Origin: Acidobacteriota bacterium
GTDB lineage: Bacteria > Acidobacteriota > Terriglobia > Acidiferrales > UBA7541
NCBI GenBank assembly: GCA_013289665.1
Contig: JABCZN010000015.1
Location: forward strand, 1 to 64,000
Direction: 5' to 3'
Length of the DNA stretch: 64,000 bases
Made by a program: the position numbers and the translations under genes. Shown here in pieces: positions 53,871 through 63,151 of the stretch (positions are counted from its first letter, which is position 1; the number at the start of each line of letters is the position of its first letter). A model generated the notes under the pieces. The model did not search any database. It was given only the letters and a program-made list of their open reading frames with translations, and was not told the DNA's origin.

Positions 53871-55565
53871 TCAGCGTACCTTCTGGGCCAGCAGCTCGGG
53901 CGCAAGGTGCTGGGGAGCAAAATCGTTCACCAGGCCTTCGGGAAACTCGTAAGCTCCTCGATAAACGGTCGGCCTGGCGTTTCCGAAATTCGATTGGGGC
54001 GCCGGTGAAGCCACACTCCATTCGAGCGTCGTGGCGCGCCAGGGGTTATCTTCCTCCTGGGAAGCTTTCCGCCGCGCCAGCGCCTCGACAAAATTAATCA
54101 GAAACAAAACCTGGGCGAAAACGGTCGAGATCGTCGCTACTGTGACCAGCGTGCGAATCGAGGCGCCGGCAGAAGCAAGTGCAACCCGCTGCGCATCCGG
54201 CAAGAGCCGCGACTGCGTCAGGAGTCCCAGCCAGTGCATGGGCATGAAAATCAGGTACACGCCGGTGAAGGTCATCCAGAAATGCACTTTGCCCAGCGGC
54301 TCGCTTAAGCGGCAACCGAAAATTTTCGGGAACCAGAAAAACAGCGCCGCAAGGATCGCGAACGTGGCGGCCACCCCCATCACCAGGTGAAAGTGCCCGA
54401 TCACAAAATCTTCGCTGACCGCCGCGCTGCTCAAGTCCTGCCGCGCCAGGAAAATTCCCGACAGCCCCCCCGCAATGAAAAGCGAAATGAACCCAATGGA
54501 GAAAAGCATCGCGGTGGTGAGCTGCAGGCGCGCTTCCCAAAGAGTTCCGAGCCAACTGGCCAGCAAAAATGCCGCGGGAACTCCCAGCGAAGAAGCCAGC
54601 ACCGCAAAAACCAGCGGCGCGTAGGGATTCATCCCGGTAGCGAACATGTGGTAACCCCAGACGCAGAATCCTATCAAGCCGACGCCGCACAAGGCGAGAA
54701 CCACCAGGCGTTCCTTCCAGACCGGCTTTCGCGAAAATGTGGAAACCAGATGCGTGATGATCCCAAAACACGGCAGCATCGCCACGTACACTTCGGCTTG
54801 CGCGAAATACCAGAACAATCGTTGCCAGAGTATTGGCAAGCTCCCCTGGCGCACCAGATTTTGCGGCTGCGCCGCCAGGAAGGAAGTGACGCTGAAAAAC
54901 TGCGAGCCGAGCAAACGATCCGACAGCAGTGCGGCGCAACCCGCCAGCAGCACGCTGAAAATCAGCATGCTCAGGATCGAATTCAGAAACCAGGCCCAGA
55001 CGGTCACCGGAAGGCGCGGCAGACTCATCCCCTCCGCGCGCAAATCGATCGTCGTCACGGTAAAATTTAGCGCGCTCAGCAACGCGCCAACCGCAAAGAT
55101 CGCCGCGCTGGCCAGCCACACATTAATTCCAGTTTCCGTCGCGCAGAAAAACGAACCCATCATGCCGCCCAAAGATGCCACTGTCAGCCAAAACGAAACC
55201 CGATTCAGCGTGGGGAAGGCCATCTCAGGAGCGCCGATCTGCAGCGGCAACAGATAATTACCGAACCCCAACTGCGGCGCGGCGGTCAGCACAAAGAAAA
55301 CCATCAGCGACCCGTGCAGCAAGCGAACGGCGGCATACCGGTCGGGCGTGTATTCAAATCCATTCAGGAACGGAATCGCGGTGTCGGGCCAGGAACTGTG
55401 CACGCGAAGCAGCGTGGAGAGGACCACGCCCAGGAGAACGCTCACGAGTGCCAGCCAAAGATATTCGAGTCCAATCGTCTTGTGATCTGTGCCAAACAAG
55501 TAGGGCGCGAGCGAAGAGGGACGGGCGGATTGGGGCGCGTTGGCGCCGTCGTCGTAAGTGACCAT
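53871..55565 (-). CDS. Heme-copper-oxidase subunit I homologue lacking two CuB histidines
   Basis: 564 residues, about 12 membrane segments. Aligned by eye to aa3 subunit I from memory of the Paracoccus sequence: the heme a ligand is kept (RLLHGSLMVFF, His 84; HFH, His 393) and so is the heme a3 ligand (His 391). The helix VI motif GHPEVY is AQAEVY, putting Gln 256 where the first CuB His belongs, while Tyr 260 is kept. The HH of helix VII is YH (WGYHMF, Tyr 305, His 306). The K-channel lysine is Leu 334, and the pair of propionate arginines is not seen. A cytochrome oxidase family fold is clear; ordinary oxygen-reducing function is doubtful. No subunit II, ctaA or ctaB is in the window. Confidence 0.9.
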   Translation of the reverse strand: MVTYDDGANAPQSARPSSLAPYLFGTDHKTIGLEYLWLALVSVLLGVVLSTLLRVHSSWPDTAIPFLNGFEYTPDRYAAVRLLHGSLMVFFVLTAAPQLGFGNYLLPLQIGAPEMAFPTLNRVSFWLTVASLGGMMGSFFCATETGINVWLASAAIFAVGALLSALNFTVTTIDLRAEGMSLPRLPVTVWAWFLNSILSMLIFSVLLAGCAALLSDRLLGSQFFSVTSFLAAQPQNLVRQGSLPILWQRLFWYFAQAEVYVAMLPCFGIITHLVSTFSRKPVWKERLVVLALCGVGLIGFCVWGYHMFATGMNPYAPLVFAVLASSLGVPAAFLLASWLGTLWEARLQLTTAMLFSIGFISLFIAGGLSGIFLARQDLSSAAVSEDFVIGHFHLVMGVAATFAILAALFFWFPKIFGCRLSEPLGKVHFWMTFTGVYLIFMPMHWLGLLTQSRLLPDAQRVALASAGASIRTLVTVATISTVFAQVLFLINFVEALARRKASQEEDNPWRATTLEWSVASPAPQSNFGNARPTVYRGAYEFPEGLVNDFAPQHLAPELLAQKVR

Positions 55566-55846
55566 TTTCTATATAGTTCCGCCATCGGCGGGACCCTGAA
55601 CCTAAGCCCGTATCTTAGCGCTAACCCGCAGAAATGCAAGGCGCCCGCGAGAAGTGAAAAGGCGGGGCGAGTGAACTAGAATCAGCGGTTGGAGGAAGAG
55701 GAAAAATAACCGGGGCAAGAGATAAACGCGCAACTCCCTGGGCAAAGCGGGACAAGCGCTGGCGCGAGCAAGAATCACTTGCAACTGGTCAGCTAAATCG
55801 ACGGATGATATCCTGCTCGGCACACCAGATCGTCGAGGGGATAGAC

Positions 55847-57622
55847 ATGAGCACACGGGCAATCGAGAGGGCGTGCGGTGTACTGGTGTTCCTCCTCGGG
55901 ACTGGTGGGATGACGGGGCCAGCAGCGCGGGCCGGGCAAGCGAAAGACGCCGTAGCTCAAGCGATTGCGGATGGCGAGCTTTACGAATCCAAGAAAAAAT
56001 ACCAGCTGGCGCTGGACGCGTTTCACAAAGCCGACAAGCTTTCTCACCACACCTCTGGGGAAGCGCTGCTGAAAATCGCGCTGATTGAAAAGATGGCTGG
56101 TCTACTCTCCGACGCGGCGAATGACGCGAAAAAGGCGATTTCCGCGGCCGGCACGGACGCCAGACTAGGCAATGACGCGCGATTGATGCGCGCCACCCTG
56201 CTCTCGTCCATGGCGACGAAACCCACCGACGGCAAATTGAAGGAGGCAGAGGCTGAGTTACACAATGCGATCGCGATCGAACCCTCCCTCGCGGTCGCAC
56301 ATTTTAATCTGGCGATGGTGCTGTTCAAGCAGGAACGGGATACAGACGGACTCACCGAGATGAAGACCTTTTTGACACTGCCCGGCGCCACACCCTCCAT
56401 GACTTCAGAGGCGCGAAAGATTATCGCGAATCCGGTCCGAGCCAGGACACCTTTCACCCCGGGCTTTTCGTTTCGGGCACAGGACAATGTGACGATTTCC
56501 AACTTTTCCCTGCGCGGGAAAGTTGTGCTGCTGGACTTTTGGGGAACGTGGTGCCCGCCATGCAGGGAGTCGGTTCCCATCCTGAAGAATGTGCAGAAAA
56601 AATATGCGGCAAAGCCCTTCGAACTGGTGAGCATCAGTTCTGACGACGACGAAGACGTATGGAGAACGTTTGTCGAAGCGCAGCACATGAACTGGGCGGA
56701 GTATCTGGACAGTTCAAGCGAACTGCAAGAGGCGTTCAAGATCGATTCGTACCCGACTTACATTGTTGTCGATAAGGATGGGGAGATCCGCTTCCGGCAG
56801 TCCGGGCTTGGCCAGGACACGCAGAATGAGCTGGAAGATGCGATCAACAAAGCGTTGAAACGCGATTCCGACCCGGTCCTTGCGAAAGCGGCTGCCGAGG
56901 GTTGGGGGGAGGAAGCGAGGGGCGGAGCGGATTCAGAAAGGAAGGGCGCGGCGGCCAAAGCGGAAAGCGGGGCAACCAGGGTTGCGGATGCACCGCCTGC
57001 CGGGGTGCCCGCGACTCCGTTGTCCCCTGTAGAAACAGCGACCATCAGTGGCAACGTTTATACGAACGCGCATCTCGGATTGCGCTACGAATTCCCGGCA
57101 GGATGGAAGGCCGCAAAGCCCGAGGAACTGCATGAAAGCAATCAGCGTTCAGAGACCGGCGTCCGGGCGGTGCTCGAGAAGCAACATCCCGAGTTGGCGG
57201 GGAGCATACACATCGCTGTGCCGGAAGTCGTTTTTTATGCTTCAAAGCGCGGAGACGGTGAGCCCCAGAAACCGGTGCTGAATTCGATGCGAATCGTGGC
57301 GCAGGTAACCCGGCAAGATAGCGTGGATGAAGACGGGTTCGGTCAGCTCACGGCAAAAATGGTCAATCTTTCGCTGCTGAAACAGGTGGGAAGCACCGCA
57401 ATCTTCGAAGTAAAGCGGCACAAGTTTATGCGCGCGGACTTTGAGCGGACCAACGGGGCGCTGCACTACTACCAGAGCATGGCCCACACTGTGGCGGGTG
57501 ATTACTTGTTGCAGATCGAGTGTTTCGCGCCAAGCATCGAAGAGTTGAAACAGATAACGGATAGCCTGTTAAGAATGGAAGTTCAAGACGAAAAGGACGC
57601 TGCGCGCGGCAGGGCTGAATAG
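55847..57622 (+). CDS. TPR and TlpA-type thioredoxin-fold protein
   Basis: 591 residues from ATG 55847, with GAGGGG six bases upstream. A signal-like hydrophobic segment (about residues 9-28) is followed by TPR-type helical repeats (about 35-180), then a TlpA/ResA thioredoxin domain: FSLRGKVVLLDFWGTWCPPCR with the CPPC redox pair (about residue 235), and SYPTYIVVDKDGEIRFR. After an A/P/E-rich linker, a C-terminal domain of about 180 residues with YEFPAGWKAAKPEEL follows, which I do not recognise. It is divergent from the oxidase-like genes, with 281 bp between. A periplasmic thiol-disulfide role is likely. Confidence 0.85.
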   Translation: MSTRAIERACGVLVFLLGTGGMTGPAARAGQAKDAVAQAIADGELYESKKKYQLALDAFHKADKLSHHTSGEALLKIALIEKMAGLLSDAANDAKKAISAAGTDARLGNDARLMRATLLSSMATKPTDGKLKEAEAELHNAIAIEPSLAVAHFNLAMVLFKQERDTDGLTEMKTFLTLPGATPSMTSEARKIIANPVRARTPFTPGFSFRAQDNVTISNFSLRGKVVLLDFWGTWCPPCRESVPILKNVQKKYAAKPFELVSISSDDDEDVWRTFVEAQHMNWAEYLDSSSELQEAFKIDSYPTYIVVDKDGEIRFRQSGLGQDTQNELEDAINKALKRDSDPVLAKAAAEGWGEEARGGADSERKGAAAKAESGATRVADAPPAGVPATPLSPVETATISGNVYTNAHLGLRYEFPAGWKAAKPEELHESNQRSETGVRAVLEKQHPELAGSIHIAVPEVVFYASKRGDGEPQKPVLNSMRIVAQVTRQDSVDEDGFGQLTAKMVNLSLLKQVGSTAIFEVKRHKFMRADFERTNGALHYYQSMAHTVAGDYLLQIECFAPSIEELKQITDSLLRMEVQDEKDAARGRAE

Positions 57623-57633
57623 CGGAGACTGGG

Positions 57634-58299
57634 CTACTGGAAATTTTTTTGAAACGCGACGAATTGCTCGCGCAGCGTATTCAATTCCCTTCTTAATTCC
57701 ATAATTTCCGCTTCGAGTTCGGCGACCCGGTCTTTGTCGTGCGAGATTTTTGCCGAACCTTGCGTCCGAGCGGGGTACTCGGTTGCTTCATGCTCTTTTG
57801 GCGCCATGTCGCCGGAGAGAAGATGCTTGTAACGCGACTCTTTCGTCCCCGGCTGCCGCGGGAGAATTTTCACGAGCGGCGGCTCGCGGCGCATCAGGAG
57901 ATGCAGGGCGGAATGCACCGCTTCGAGGTCCTCGAAGGCGTACATTCGCTCGGCGCGGGTGCGAAGCTCGCCTGGCGTCTGCGGCCCGCGCAGCAGCAAG
58001 GCGCAGAGCACGGCAATCTCATGGCGGTGGAAATTGTAAAGTTCGTTGAGCCGGTGCTCGAATTTGGCGACCCGGGAATCGCCGGCGGCGGAGCGGACGA
58101 ACGCCTGCTCGGCGAGCGAGCGCAGGGCCTGGCGCACCGCCTCTTCCTCAAGCGTCATCACCGGGTCGCGGTTGGATTTCTGGTTGCACGCGTTGACCAG
58201 CGCGTTCAGGGAGAGCGGGTAATACTCGGGCGTGGTGCTTTCTTTTTCGATCAGCGCGCCGAGGACGCGGGCTTCAATTTCGGACAGTTGCTGGGCCAT
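57634..58299 (-). CDS. yceH: YceH-family protein (DUF480)
   Basis: 221 residues from ATG 58299; the frame is open upstream but reads through the tRNA gene. It begins MAQQLSEIEARVLGALIEKE, the DUF480 signature, followed by STTPEYYPLSLNALVNACNQKSNRDPV and LRGPQTPGELRTRAERM. Two winged-helix domains are expected, then a C-terminal coiled coil (VAELEAEIMELRRELNTLREQ). Function unknown; it may bind nucleic acid. It follows tRNA-Leu on the same strand. Confidence 0.93.
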   Translation of the reverse strand: MAQQLSEIEARVLGALIEKESTTPEYYPLSLNALVNACNQKSNRDPVMTLEEEAVRQALRSLAEQAFVRSAAGDSRVAKFEHRLNELYNFHRHEIAVLCALLLRGPQTPGELRTRAERMYAFEDLEAVHSALHLLMRREPPLVKILPRQPGTKESRYKHLLSGDMAPKEHEATEYPARTQGSAKISHDKDRVAELEAEIMELRRELNTLREQFVAFQKNFQ

Positions 58300-58496
58300 T
58301 TCAAAATGATAGCAGGTGGATCGGGAGGGACGAAAATTCGGATGCGTGAGGGGTGAGAATGGCGGGGACCCGCGCGGACGAACGAGTTCTTTTTGGTTCG
58401 GGACCAGCCTTCCAGCTGGCGTTCGCGTTGGGTCGCGGACTGGCCGCCCGGTTGGGGTTCGCGCCAGAGGAAGAGCCCTCTGGCTTCGCTCAGAGC

Positions 58497-58517
58497 AAAT
58501 CCTCCTTCGGAGGATTT
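58497..58517. repeat. Palindrome abutting the tRNA-Leu 3' end
   Basis: AAATCCTCC-TTC-GGAGGATTT is a perfect 9-bp inverted repeat on the 3' side of the tRNA; its last base overlaps the encoded CCA. It could serve as a terminator or as a processing hairpin, though a long T-run is absent on the minus strand. Confidence 0.55.
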
Positions 58518-58603
58518 GGTGCGGTCGAGTGGATTCGAACCACCACGGTATTGCTACCGCCAGCCCCTCAAGCTGGTGCGTCTGCCAGTTCCGCCACGAC
58601 CGC
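58517..58603 (-). tRNA. tRNA-Leu (anticodon GAG), CCA encoded
   Basis: Read on the minus strand, the acceptor GCGGTCG pairs with CGACCGC; the D-arm, a five-bp anticodon stem CCAGC/GCTGG with the loop TTGAGGG (anticodon GAG), a long variable arm, and the T-loop GGTTCGAATCC are all present. The size with CCA is 87 nt, and the discriminator base is A. It is a class II tRNA decoding CUC/CUU. It lies downstream of secG on the same strand. Confidence 0.96.
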
Positions 58604-58743
58604 ACTGAGGTAAGGACTTCATTGTAGCCGCGCCGGGGCGAACCAGCAAGGCGCGAACTTGTTAGAACTTCCTGCTACTTGCCAGAACGGTCGGCCCCGG
58701 GAGGCCGTCCCCGCAAAAAGCGAATTGATTGGCCGCAACTTGG

Positions 58744-59199
58744 TTACGGCTTGGTGGGCGCCGCTGGAGCCGGCCGGGCAGGCGCAGGGGCCGAGGACTG
58801 CGGAGCCGCCGGAGGCGGGGTCGTCTTAGGCGCGGGCTTCGATACTTTCTCGAGGACCGAGCTGCCGCCCACCGTTCCGAGGCCGCGGTCCACCTTCACT
58901 ACCATCGTCAGCGCGCAAACCATGAACATGATCGCGCACCAGGTAGTAGCTTGCGAAAGAATTGTCGCTGCGCCGCGCGGCCCAAACGCCGTCTGGCTGC
59001 CCGCACCGCCGAACGCGCCGGCAAGATCCGCCGCCTTGCCGCTCTGCAGCAGCACCACGATGATCAGCACAAGGCAGTTGAACACGAAAAAGGGCGTAAG
59101 CACGTAACCGCCCCACGAAAAGTGAAATCCGATGTAGATGATAAAGAACCCTATGAGCAGCGCGATCGTCCATTTCATCCAGCCTGGCATTTCCTGCAC
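58744..59199 (-). CDS. secG: Preprotein translocase subunit SecG
   Basis: 151 residues. Two membrane segments flank the conserved FNCLVLIIVVLLQSGKAADLAGAFGGAG and QTAFGPRGAAT, the SecG signature. SecG assists SecA-driven export through SecYEG. The C-terminal tail is rich in Pro and Ala (KPAPKTTPPPAAPQSS and on), longer than in enterobacterial SecG. It lies 48 bp after tpiA, an order common in Acidobacteriota and other phyla. Confidence 0.92.
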   Translation of the reverse strand: MQEMPGWMKWTIALLIGFFIIYIGFHFSWGGYVLTPFFVFNCLVLIIVVLLQSGKAADLAGAFGGAGSQTAFGPRGAATILSQATTWCAIMFMVCALTMVVKVDRGLGTVGGSSVLEKVSKPAPKTTPPPAAPQSSAPAPARPAPAAPTKP

Positions 59200-59247
59200 C
59201 TCAAACTTGTATGATCTCGTATTACCCGCGGTCCGGACCGAGCGTTC

Positions 59248-60018
59248 CTACCGTTGCCAGTCCTTCACGATGGTCGCAAACGACTTCGGATCGAGACTCG
59301 CTCCGCCAACCAGCACGCCGTCGATTTCCACCTGCGCCATCAATCCCTGAATGTTGTCGGGCTTGACGCTGCCGCCGTAGAGAATCCGGATGGCGGCCGC
59401 ATGGCCGGCGCTGAACATCTCCGCCGCGCACTGCCGAACGAACCCGTGCACGGCCGCTGCAATTTCCGGGGTCGCCGTATGGCCCGTACCAATTGCCCAG
59501 ACCGGTTCGTAAGCTACCAGAATACGGGAGAATTCCTCGGGGGTCAACGCGCCGACGCTGCCCTGAAATTGCGTCTGGCAGATGTTTTCGGTGCGGCCGG
59601 CTTGGCGGTCGGCCAGCATTTCCCCGATGCAGACAATGGGCGTCAGACCGGCGGCGAGGGCGGATTTGGTCTTTTTGAAGACCATTTCGTTCGTTTCGCC
59701 GAAGATATGCCGACGTTCGGAGTGGCCGATGATCGCGTAGCGGCAGCCCGCTTCCACCACCATGCCGGCGGAGATTTCTCCGGTGAAGGCGCCCTCCTTT
59801 TCCCAATAATGGTTTTGTGAGGAAATCGCGATGTGCGTGCCTTTGGTGGCCGCGGCCGCGGCCGGAATGTTGATGGACGGAGGAGCGATCACGATGTCGC
59901 AGTCTGTAACGCCCGCGACCGATGGATTGAACGCAGCGAAAAATGCGCGCGTTTCTGCCTGCGTCTTGAACATCTTCCAGTTGCCGGCAATGACGCGGCG
60001 TCGCTTGGATTGAGTCAT
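59248..60018 (-). CDS. tpiA: Triosephosphate isomerase
   Basis: 256 residues, the family length. It interconverts dihydroxyacetone phosphate and glyceraldehyde 3-phosphate. Visible are the N-terminal GNWKM (catalytic Lys), IIGHSERR (catalytic His), AYEPVWAIGTG (catalytic Glu) and ILYGGSVKPDN (phosphate loop). Its ATG overlaps the pgk stop by four bases, so pgk, tpiA and secG are probably one transcript. Confidence 0.97.
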   Translation of the reverse strand: MTQSKRRRVIAGNWKMFKTQAETRAFFAAFNPSVAGVTDCDIVIAPPSINIPAAAAATKGTHIAISSQNHYWEKEGAFTGEISAGMVVEAGCRYAIIGHSERRHIFGETNEMVFKKTKSALAAGLTPIVCIGEMLADRQAGRTENICQTQFQGSVGALTPEEFSRILVAYEPVWAIGTGHTATPEIAAAVHGFVRQCAAEMFSAGHAAAIRILYGGSVKPDNIQGLMAQVEIDGVLVGGASLDPKSFATIVKDWQR

Positions 60019-61211
60019 TTGTCGGTCAGGGCCTCCACGCCCGGAAGTTTCCGCCCGCCAAGAAATTCAAGTGAGGCGCCGCCGCCTGTTGAAATGTGCG
60101 AGATTTTGCCGGCGAGTCCCGACTGGTGAATCGCGGCCACCGAATCGCCGCCGCCGACGATGGATGTAGCGCCCGCAGTGGTTGCGTTGGCCACAGCTTG
60201 CGCTATGGCGAGAGTGCCCCTGGCAAACGCGGGCATCTCAAACACGCCCATCGGGCCGTTCCACACGACAGTTTTTGACCTGGCAATTTCCGCGGAGTAC
60301 GCAGCAATCGTTTTCGGCCCGATGTCCAGCCCCATCTGATTGGCGGGAATCGCGGAAACTTCGACGATCTTTGTGGGTGCGTCGGCTTTGAATTCCGGGG
60401 TGACGACGTTGTCCAGCGGGAGCAACAGCTTGAAATTCTTCTGCTTCACATCCGCAAGAATCTTGCGGGCCAGGTCGAGCTTGTCTTCCTCCACCAGCGA
60501 TTTGCCGATCGAAAGGCCTTGCGCCTTCAAAAAGGTATACGCCATGCCCCCGCCAATCAGCATGGCATCGGCAATTTTCATCAGGTTTTCGACCACTTCG
60601 ATTTTGTCGCTGACTTTCGCGCCGCCGAGAATGGCGACAAACGGACGGGTGGGATTGCTGATTGCCTTGCCGATATAGGCGAGCTCTTTTTCCATCAGCA
60701 AACCGGCGGCGGATTGCTTTACGAATTTCGTGATGCCGACCACGCTGGCGTGCGCGCGGTGGGCCGATCCGAACGCATCAGAGACGAACACTCCGTCAGA
60801 GAGCGCCGCTAACTGCTTCGAAAAACCCTCGTCATTCATTTCTTCTTCGGGGTGGAATCGCACGTTTTCGAGCACCACTACGTCGCCGTCCTTGAGCGCC
60901 TTGCTCTTGGCTTCCGCGTCGGGGCCAACGCAGTCCAGGGCGAACGCAACCGGCTTGCCCAGAAGTTCCTCCAGCTTTTTCGCCGCCGGCTTAAGGGAAT
61001 ATTTTAGATCGGGCCCCCTCTTTGGCCGGCCAAGATGCGAAGCGAGCACGAGGCGCCCGCCTTTTTCGATGGCCAGATTCAACGTCGGCAGCGTCTCCCG
61101 AATGCGCGTGTCGTCGGTGACCACGCCGTCTTTGAGCGGCACATTGAAATCCACGCGAATGAAAACGCGCTTGCCGCGCAGGTCGAGGTCTTGAATCGTG
61201 AGTTTGGTCAT
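60015..61211 (-). CDS. pgk: Phosphoglycerate kinase
   Basis: 398 residues from ATG 61211; the open frame upstream adds unrelated sequence. It transfers phosphate from 1,3-bisphosphoglycerate to [14 protein letters not shown] and [11 protein letters not shown] near the N-terminus bind substrate, [16 protein letters not shown] marks the hinge region, and WNGPMGVFE with [10 protein letters not shown] bind nucleotide. The stop overlaps the tpiA start, ensuring coupled synthesis. Confidence 0.97.
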   Translation of the reverse strand: MTKLTIQDLDLRGKRVFIRVDFNVPLKDGVVTDDTRIRETLPTLNLAIEKGGRLVLASHLGRPKRGPDLKYSLKPAAKKLEELLGKPVAFALDCVGPDAEAKSKALKDGDVVVLENVRFHPEEEMNDEGFSKQLAALSDGVFVSDAFGSAHRAHASVVGITKFVKQSAAGLLMEKELAYIGKAISNPTRPFVAILGGAKVSDKIEVVENLMKIADAMLIGGGMAYTFLKAQGLSIGKSLVEEDKLDLARKILADVKQKNFKLLLPLDNVVTPEFKADAPTKIVEVSAIPANQMGLDIGPKTIAAYSAEIARSKTVVWNGPMGVFEMPAFARGTLAIAQAVANATTAGATSIVGGGDSVAAIHQSGLAGKISHISTGGGASLEFLGGRKLPGVEALTDK

Positions 61212-61410
61212 GAATTCGTCCGTGCCGTCAGTATTCAGTCGTAAGCAATCGGCAATGGGATGAGAGCGATCAGAGATCAGATAACCGGAGGCAGTTCGCG
61301 CGCCATCCATTCTCGCTTTGGATCCGTGGTTCCTGTTATCTACCCGCTGTTATCTGCTATCCATTGCCAAACCAGGATTCGCCTGCAATTTTGCGATCGA
61401 CCCAAGCTTT

Positions 61411-62415
61411 TCAAAACTTCGACGCGAGCAGCTTGATCAGGTCGCGGCAACGGCAGGAATAGCCCCACTCGTTGTCGTACCACGCCAGCACCTTCACGCA
61501 ACGATCGCCCACCACCTTGGTATATTCGGCATCCACGATCGAGGAGTGCGAGTTGCCCTTGAAATCGCAGGAAACCAGCTCTTCCTCCGTATAACTCAAA
61601 ATGCCCTTCAATGGGCCTTTCGCCGCCGCCTTGAGCGCCGCATTCACCGCATCCTTCGTCGCCGGCTTCTCGACGAAAACGGTCAAGTCCACGACGCTGA
61701 CATTGGGCGTCGGCACGCGCATCGCGTAGCCGTCGAGCTTGCCCTTCAGCTCCGGGATCACCAGGTGCAGCGCCTTGGCCGCGCCGGTCGAACTTGGAAT
61801 CATGTTGATGGCCGCGGCGCGCGCCCGGCGCAAATCCTTGTGCGGCAGATCAAGCAGTTTTTGGTCGTTCGTGTAGGAGTGGATCGTGGTCATGGTGCCG
61901 CTGTGAATCCCGAATGTTTCGTGCAAAACCTTGGCGACGGGCGCCAGGCAGTTCGTGGTGCAGGAAGCGTTCGAAATCACGTGGTGCTTCGCCGGATCGT
62001 AGGTCTTGTCGTTCACGCCGAGCACAAACGTGGCGTCGGGATCTTCCGCGGGCGCCGAAATAATCACTTTCTTCACTGGCGCGCGCAGGTGTTTCTTCGC
62101 TTCGGGCCCCTTGGTGAAGAGGCCGGTGGACTCGACGACGATATCCGCGCCGACGCTGGCCCAGTTAATCTCCGCCGGGTCCTTTACCTTGAAAACCTTG
62201 ATGGCCTTGCCATCGATGCTGATCGTGTCGTCGGTGTGCGTGATGGTGTGCGGCAGATTCCCGAGCACGGAATCGTATTTCAAAAGGTGCGCGAGGGTTT
62301 TGGCATCCGTAATATCGTTGACGGCGACGAACTGAATCTCCTTGTCGTCGATCGCGGTGCGCACAATATTGCGACCGATGCGGCCAAAGCCGTTGATTCC
62401 TACCTTGATTGGCAT
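61411..62415 (-). CDS. gap: Glyceraldehyde-3-phosphate dehydrogenase
   Basis: 334 residues from ATG 62415, with GGAGGAAGT directly upstream. The N-terminal Rossmann motif is [10 protein letters not shown], and the catalytic Cys is in [16 protein letters not shown] (Cys 152). [24 protein letters not shown] and the C-terminal [16 protein letters not shown] complete the family signature. Asp-34-like VNDITD favours NAD as cofactor. It is separated from pgk by 200 bp on the same strand, so it may be in the same operon or have its own transcript. Confidence 0.97.
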   Translation of the reverse strand: MPIKVGINGFGRIGRNIVRTAIDDKEIQFVAVNDITDAKTLAHLLKYDSVLGNLPHTITHTDDTISIDGKAIKVFKVKDPAEINWASVGADIVVESTGLFTKGPEAKKHLRAPVKKVIISAPAEDPDATFVLGVNDKTYDPAKHHVISNASCTTNCLAPVAKVLHETFGIHSGTMTTIHSYTNDQKLLDLPHKDLRRARAAAINMIPSSTGAAKALHLVIPELKGKLDGYAMRVPTPNVSVVDLTVFVEKPATKDAVNAALKAAAKGPLKGILSYTEEELVSCDFKGNSHSSIVDAEYTKVVGDRCVKVLAWYDNEWGYSCRCRDLIKLLASKF

Positions 62416-62633
62416 ACTTCCTCCGGTGCGGGTTTCTCGATTGCGGCGAGACATCAGGTTCAGAAGACGCCGCGGGTGGAACAGAAAATGCTAGGTGGAG
62501 CGGCAGCAAAAGTCAACGGAAGACGATATGCCTGCGTCAGAAAACGTTGATCCACGGCAAGGTCTGATCAGAAGCGAGAAGTCCGCCGAAGGCCCGAGTT
62601 CGTCCGCCTCGCCAGCCGCTCGAACTAAGCGAA

Positions 62634-63140
62634 TCAATCCACCTTGCTCGTGTCCTGCAGCCTGATGCGCATCCGCGCCTCTTCGCCCAGGCTTTTCACC
62701 GCCAGCCGCGTCTCGCTCACCATAGTGAAACATCCGGCGCTCAGTCCGATAACTGCCGAGCCTCCGGTCACGACGGCCAGGAATGCTCCCAATTGAAACA
62801 CAAGTCTTTGGCCGTAAAACGCCGCCATCGATCCCGCAACGGATATCAAGGCCGACGAAGCGAACAAACCGAGCGCCGCGTAAAACAGTCGGAGCGCCCG
62901 GAGAAGCATGTGGATGCGTATCTCAAGAGCGCGCAGTTGTGAAGTCCACTCCAGAAATGCCTCCGACGCCGGCTTGCTTGCGGCGATGTCGGAGGCCACC
63001 ACGCGCGTGCGATCCACCACGCGGCCGAGGCGATTGCTGGTTCCAAGCGCCAGAACCGAGCAAGCGTTGGTAAGAATCGCGGGCGCCACAATGGCGGTGA
63101 GCACCGCGAACGGATTATTGGCCACGAATTGATATTGCAT
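62634..63140 (-). CDS. DUF2721 membrane protein
   Basis: 168 residues, three hydrophobic segments. The family pattern is seen at the N-terminus (NNPFAVLTAIVAPAILTNACSVLALGTSNRLGRVVDR), and in the middle HMLLRALRLFYAALGLFASSALISV. DUF2721 is a small, widespread membrane family of unknown function. It starts 11 bp after the partial gene at the right edge and may be part of the same unit. Confidence 0.85.
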   Translation of the reverse strand: MQYQFVANNPFAVLTAIVAPAILTNACSVLALGTSNRLGRVVDRTRVVASDIAASKPASEAFLEWTSQLRALEIRIHMLLRALRLFYAALGLFASSALISVAGSMAAFYGQRLVFQLGAFLAVVTGGSAVIGLSAGCFTMVSETRLAVKSLGEEARMRIRLQDTSKVD

Positions 63141-63151
63141 TTTGCTCCGCG

